Positions 61,651 to 64,000 of a stretch of DNA of 64,000 bases are shown here, in pieces; the stretch's first letter is position 1; each line of letters opens with the position of its first letter. Position numbers and translations under genes: made by a program. Below the pieces are notes generated by a model, which was not told where the DNA came from, did no database searches, and saw only the letters and a program-made list of their open reading frames with translations. This stretch comes from an uncultured Bacilli bacterium (GTDB taxonomy: Bacteria > Bacillota_I > Bacilli_A > RF39 > UBA660). The stretch is from assembly GCA_934183165.1 (NCBI GenBank), contig CAKPRZ010000002.1, positions 103,501 through 167,500 on the forward strand, in the 5' to 3' direction.

Positions 61651-62844
61651 ATGACAAAAGAAAGGATAATCTTCCATATTGATGTTAATAATGCTTTTTT
61701 GTCTTGGAGTGCTGTTAAACTCTTGGAACAAGGTTATGATATAGACATTAGAAAAGTGCCGGCGGTAATTGGTGGAGATGAATCTAAAAGACATGGAATA
61801 GTTCTTGCTAAATCTCCGGAAGCTAAAAAGTATAATATCAAAACTGCAGAAACTTTATATTCTGCTAGAAAAAAATGTAAAAACCTTTTAATTTTTCCTC
61901 CTGACTATAAATTTTATAAAGAAAAGTCAAATCAATTTTTCTCTTACCTTATGAAATATACTCCAGATATAGAAATATTCTCAATCGATGAGTGTTTTAT
62001 GGATATGAGTAATACTAGTTATTTATATAATGATTATATTAACTTAGCTTATAAAATAAAAAATGATATCTATAATATGTATGGATTTACTGTTAATGTT
62101 GGAATAGGCAATAACAAGTTATGCGCAAAAATGGCATCCGATTTAGAAAAACCAAATAAAGTGCATACCATGTATAATAATGAAATAGTTTCTAAAATGT
62201 GGCCACTTCCTATAGAGGAATTGTTTATGGTAGGTAGGCAAACAAGCAAAAAATTACAAGAATTGGGAGTGAATACTATAGGTGATTTGGCAAACTTTGA
62301 TTTAAACATATTAAAAAAATACTTTAAAAGCCAAGCAGTTATAATTTATAATCATGCTAATGGAATAGATGATACAAAAGTTATTAATAGTTATGATACA
62401 AATAAATGCATTAGTGTTTCAGAAACGTTTGAACATGACATAGATAACGACCGTGAGATAGAAAAAATTTTATTACTTCAAACTCAAAAAGTATCAAGAC
62501 TTTTGAGAAAAAAGAAAAGATATGCTAATACCATAGCAATAACATTTAAAAATTATGATTTTAAATGTTACTCTAGACAAATTAAATTGAAAAACAGTAC
62601 AAATTCTACAACAGAAATATATAATAATGTTATAAATTTATTCAAAGAAACATGGGATGGAACAAAATTAAGAAATATAGGAGTGAGACTAGCTAATTTT
62701 TCTAAGTCAATGAATGTTCAAACTAATATTTTTGATATAAAAGAAAAAGAAGATAAACCAATAGATATTATATTAGACAAAATTGTAGAAAAGTATGGTG
62801 ATAATTCAATTACTCTAGCATCACTAACAAAAAAGGAGAAATAA
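61651..62844 (+). CDS. dinB: Y-family DNA polymerase IV
   Basis: A 397-residue translesion polymerase. Palm acids are in FHIDVNNAFLSW and FSIDECFMDMS; VNVGIGNNKLCAKMASDLEKP is the family signature, and the little-finger domain follows from about 230. Asn11 replaces the usual Cys or Met at one palm position (DVNNAF). It is not visibly under SOS control. The next gene begins one base after its stop. Confidence 0.93.
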   Translation: MTKERIIFHIDVNNAFLSWSAVKLLEQGYDIDIRKVPAVIGGDESKRHGIVLAKSPEAKKYNIKTAETLYSARKKCKNLLIFPPDYKFYKEKSNQFFSYLMKYTPDIEIFSIDECFMDMSNTSYLYNDYINLAYKIKNDIYNMYGFTVNVGIGNNKLCAKMASDLEKPNKVHTMYNNEIVSKMWPLPIEELFMVGRQTSKKLQELGVNTIGDLANFDLNILKKYFKSQAVIIYNHANGIDDTKVINSYDTNKCISVSETFEHDIDNDREIEKILLLQTQKVSRLLRKKKRYANTIAITFKNYDFKCYSRQIKLKNSTNSTTEIYNNVINLFKETWDGTKLRNIGVRLANFSKSMNVQTNIFDIKEKEDKPIDIILDKIVEKYGDNSITLASLTKKEK

Positions 62845-62845
62845 T

Positions 62846-63772
62846 ATGAATGTAGAAAATATTGGACAGTTATTTAATAGATACGTCGATTTCATCAATA
62901 GACTTTCAGATTATAATAGATACAATAATAACATAAAACATTTACTATATATAATAATTCCTAGCTTTATATATAAGTACGGAGTAGAAAATGAAAAAGT
63001 TATACTGGATTGCTTTAGTAAAACATTAATATATGAGTCTGATAAGATAGCAAACAATCATGTGTCTGCCTTTTTTGGTAGGAATTTAAGACATATAGAT
63101 AGTAATTATCAAATAGATAGTTACGTTATTATAAATAAAAATACTACTAATAATTTTATAGAGTTATTGGATGCAATTATTCATGAATTTAATCATGCTA
63201 TTAATTCAATCAAAAACGAAATGAAAATAGATGATAAAAACATTTATTTAAGAACAGGGATAAGTTATATAAAATATGATAAAAGTGATATAACAAAACC
63301 AATTTCAAAAAATGATAATTATATTTTAGAGGAAATTATAAATACAAAACAAACTAGTGATATTATGAATTGGCTTAATACTTTGAATAGTGTAAATATC
63401 AATAATTATGAAGTTACTAACTTAATAGACAGATTAAAATCAGAATTTGGCAAACAATATACATCTCAAGCATACTTACTACAATCTTACGTATGTAAAA
63501 CTTTAGTAGATAATAAATCATTTATGAGAACACTAGAAAAATTAAGATATGCAGGACAAGTAGATGAAATTGAATATTGGTTTGATAATATCACTGGTAG
63601 AGTTGGTGATTTTAATAAAATAAATAGTTTGTTACTAGATTTATCTTCTAATGAAGAAAAAATGATATCCGCTAAGATTTTTAAAAATAAATATGTTAAC
63701 AACATAAGAAAAATAAATAATAGTATTGTAGCTATAATAGATACATTCAATAATAATTGCGTATATAAATAA
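62846..63772 (+). CDS. Hypothetical protein with a zincin-like HEFNHA motif
   Basis: A 308-residue soluble helical protein. Residues 107-120 read LLDAIIHEFNHAINS; the HExxH pattern on an alpha-helix suggests a metallopeptidase, with a possible third ligand Glu in YILEEIINTKQ (about 158-163). No family was recognised, and the spacing is close to that of other gluzincins. It is coupled to dinB. A substrate cannot be inferred. Confidence 0.55.
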   Translation: MNVENIGQLFNRYVDFINRLSDYNRYNNNIKHLLYIIIPSFIYKYGVENEKVILDCFSKTLIYESDKIANNHVSAFFGRNLRHIDSNYQIDSYVIINKNTTNNFIELLDAIIHEFNHAINSIKNEMKIDDKNIYLRTGISYIKYDKSDITKPISKNDNYILEEIINTKQTSDIMNWLNTLNSVNINNYEVTNLIDRLKSEFGKQYTSQAYLLQSYVCKTLVDNKSFMRTLEKLRYAGQVDEIEYWFDNITGRVGDFNKINSLLLDLSSNEEKMISAKIFKNKYVNNIRKINNSIVAIIDTFNNNCVYK

Positions 63773-63778
63773 TTTAAA

Positions 63779-63800
63779 GATTGATAAAATAAAATCAATC
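63779..63800. terminator. Hairpin after the HEFNHA protein gene
   Basis: GATTGAT pairs with ATCAATC over eight bases. No T-run on the plus strand, so termination is doubtful. Confidence 0.4.
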
Positions 63801-63845
63801 ATATATAATATAGTTGTATATAATATCAAGATAGAGGTTGGTACT

Positions 63846-64000
63846 ATGGGTGCTAGTAAAATAAAAAATATAAATCTAAAAGCATTTCAATTAGCAAAAA
63901 AGTTAAAGTTGATATTTTTTAGTGATGCAAATAATTTTATAATTGATGAATTCATTTCTGAAAAAAGTAGAACTTTGTCAGATGAAAGACAAATTAAAAA
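63846..64000 (+). CDS. Start of an unidentified gene (runs off the right edge)
   Basis: An open frame of 51 complete codons begins at ATG 63846 with AGAGG upstream: MGASKIKNINLKAFQLAKKL, then IFFSDANNF. No stop occurs before the window ends. Too short to identify. Confidence 0.5.
   Translation, partial: MGASKIKNINLKAFQLAKKLKLIFFSDANNFIIDEFISEKSRTLSDERQIK

Overview
The window is AT-rich, densely coding DNA from a low-GC Gram-positive bacterium that forms endospores and uses the standard genetic code (TGA ends tpiA and the AgrC-side genes show no TGA for Trp). Direct evidence for sporulation is a cluster of recognisable genes: spoIIR, a SpoIIQ-type LytM protein, gerQ, a SigH-like sigma factor and spo0A. 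Gene order resembles Bacillus in several blocks (ung/gerQ; DUF1934-rpoE; prfA-prmC-spoIIR-mntP; fba-murA-rpmE; DUF1146-spoIIQ-mbl; cysS-mrnC-rlmB-sigH; gap-pgk-tpi-gpmI), but each block is trimmed. An uncultured gut Bacilli or Erysipelotrichia-like lineage is the best guess; this is inference, as no rRNA is present.

Layout. 1-26.9 kb is mostly core: end of dnaB, a LysM-G5-M23 endopeptidase, walJ-like, rlmH, a XRE regulator with an AGCS transporter, ung, LemA-like, gerQ, pduL, a class A PBP, DUF1934, rpoE, prfA, prmC, spoIIR, mntP, fba, murA, rpmE, rpiB, spoIIQ, mbl, tagO, then a complete agr-type quorum-sensing locus (agrA-agrC forward, agrB-agrD convergent on the other strand; agrD is only 39 codons), cspA, hpf and secA.

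26.9-38.1 kb is accessory. Its key feature is that the last codons of secA (the C-terminal zinc-binding tail) together with a downstream terminator occur three more times, at about 30.15, 31.61 and 32.68 kb. The segments between them carry an integrase with an AP2-like arm-binding N-terminus (frameshifted in an A-tract), a DUF6602 nuclease-like protein, GNAT acetyltransferases and a deoxyribosyltransferase-like protein. Paired 11-bp repeats TTAGATACGTT flank the small segments. I read this as a tandem array of mobile elements, some without an integrase, that repeatedly inserted at the 3' end of secA and displaced its old tail. Beyond it lie a polyprenyl-phosphate ribose-type cassette (UbiA, large membrane protein, HAD phosphatase) and the wrecks of an acyltransferase, an IS66-type transposase and a second integrase.

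38.1-64 kb returns to mostly core genes with some unusual ones: a duplicated nucleotidyltransferase with a dead second half, an O-acyltransferase with two SGNH domains, cysS, mrnC, rlmB, sigH-like, whiA, clpP, uridine-kinase-like, the lower glycolysis genes (gap, pgk, tpi, gpmI) interrupted by a surface protease of the anthrax-lethal-factor/Pro-Pro-endopeptidase type, spo0A with an upstream 0A box, a DUF4143 ATPase, and dinB.

Limits: all calls are from reading motifs, gene order and start-site context; no database search was possible. No tRNA, rRNA or CRISPR array was seen.
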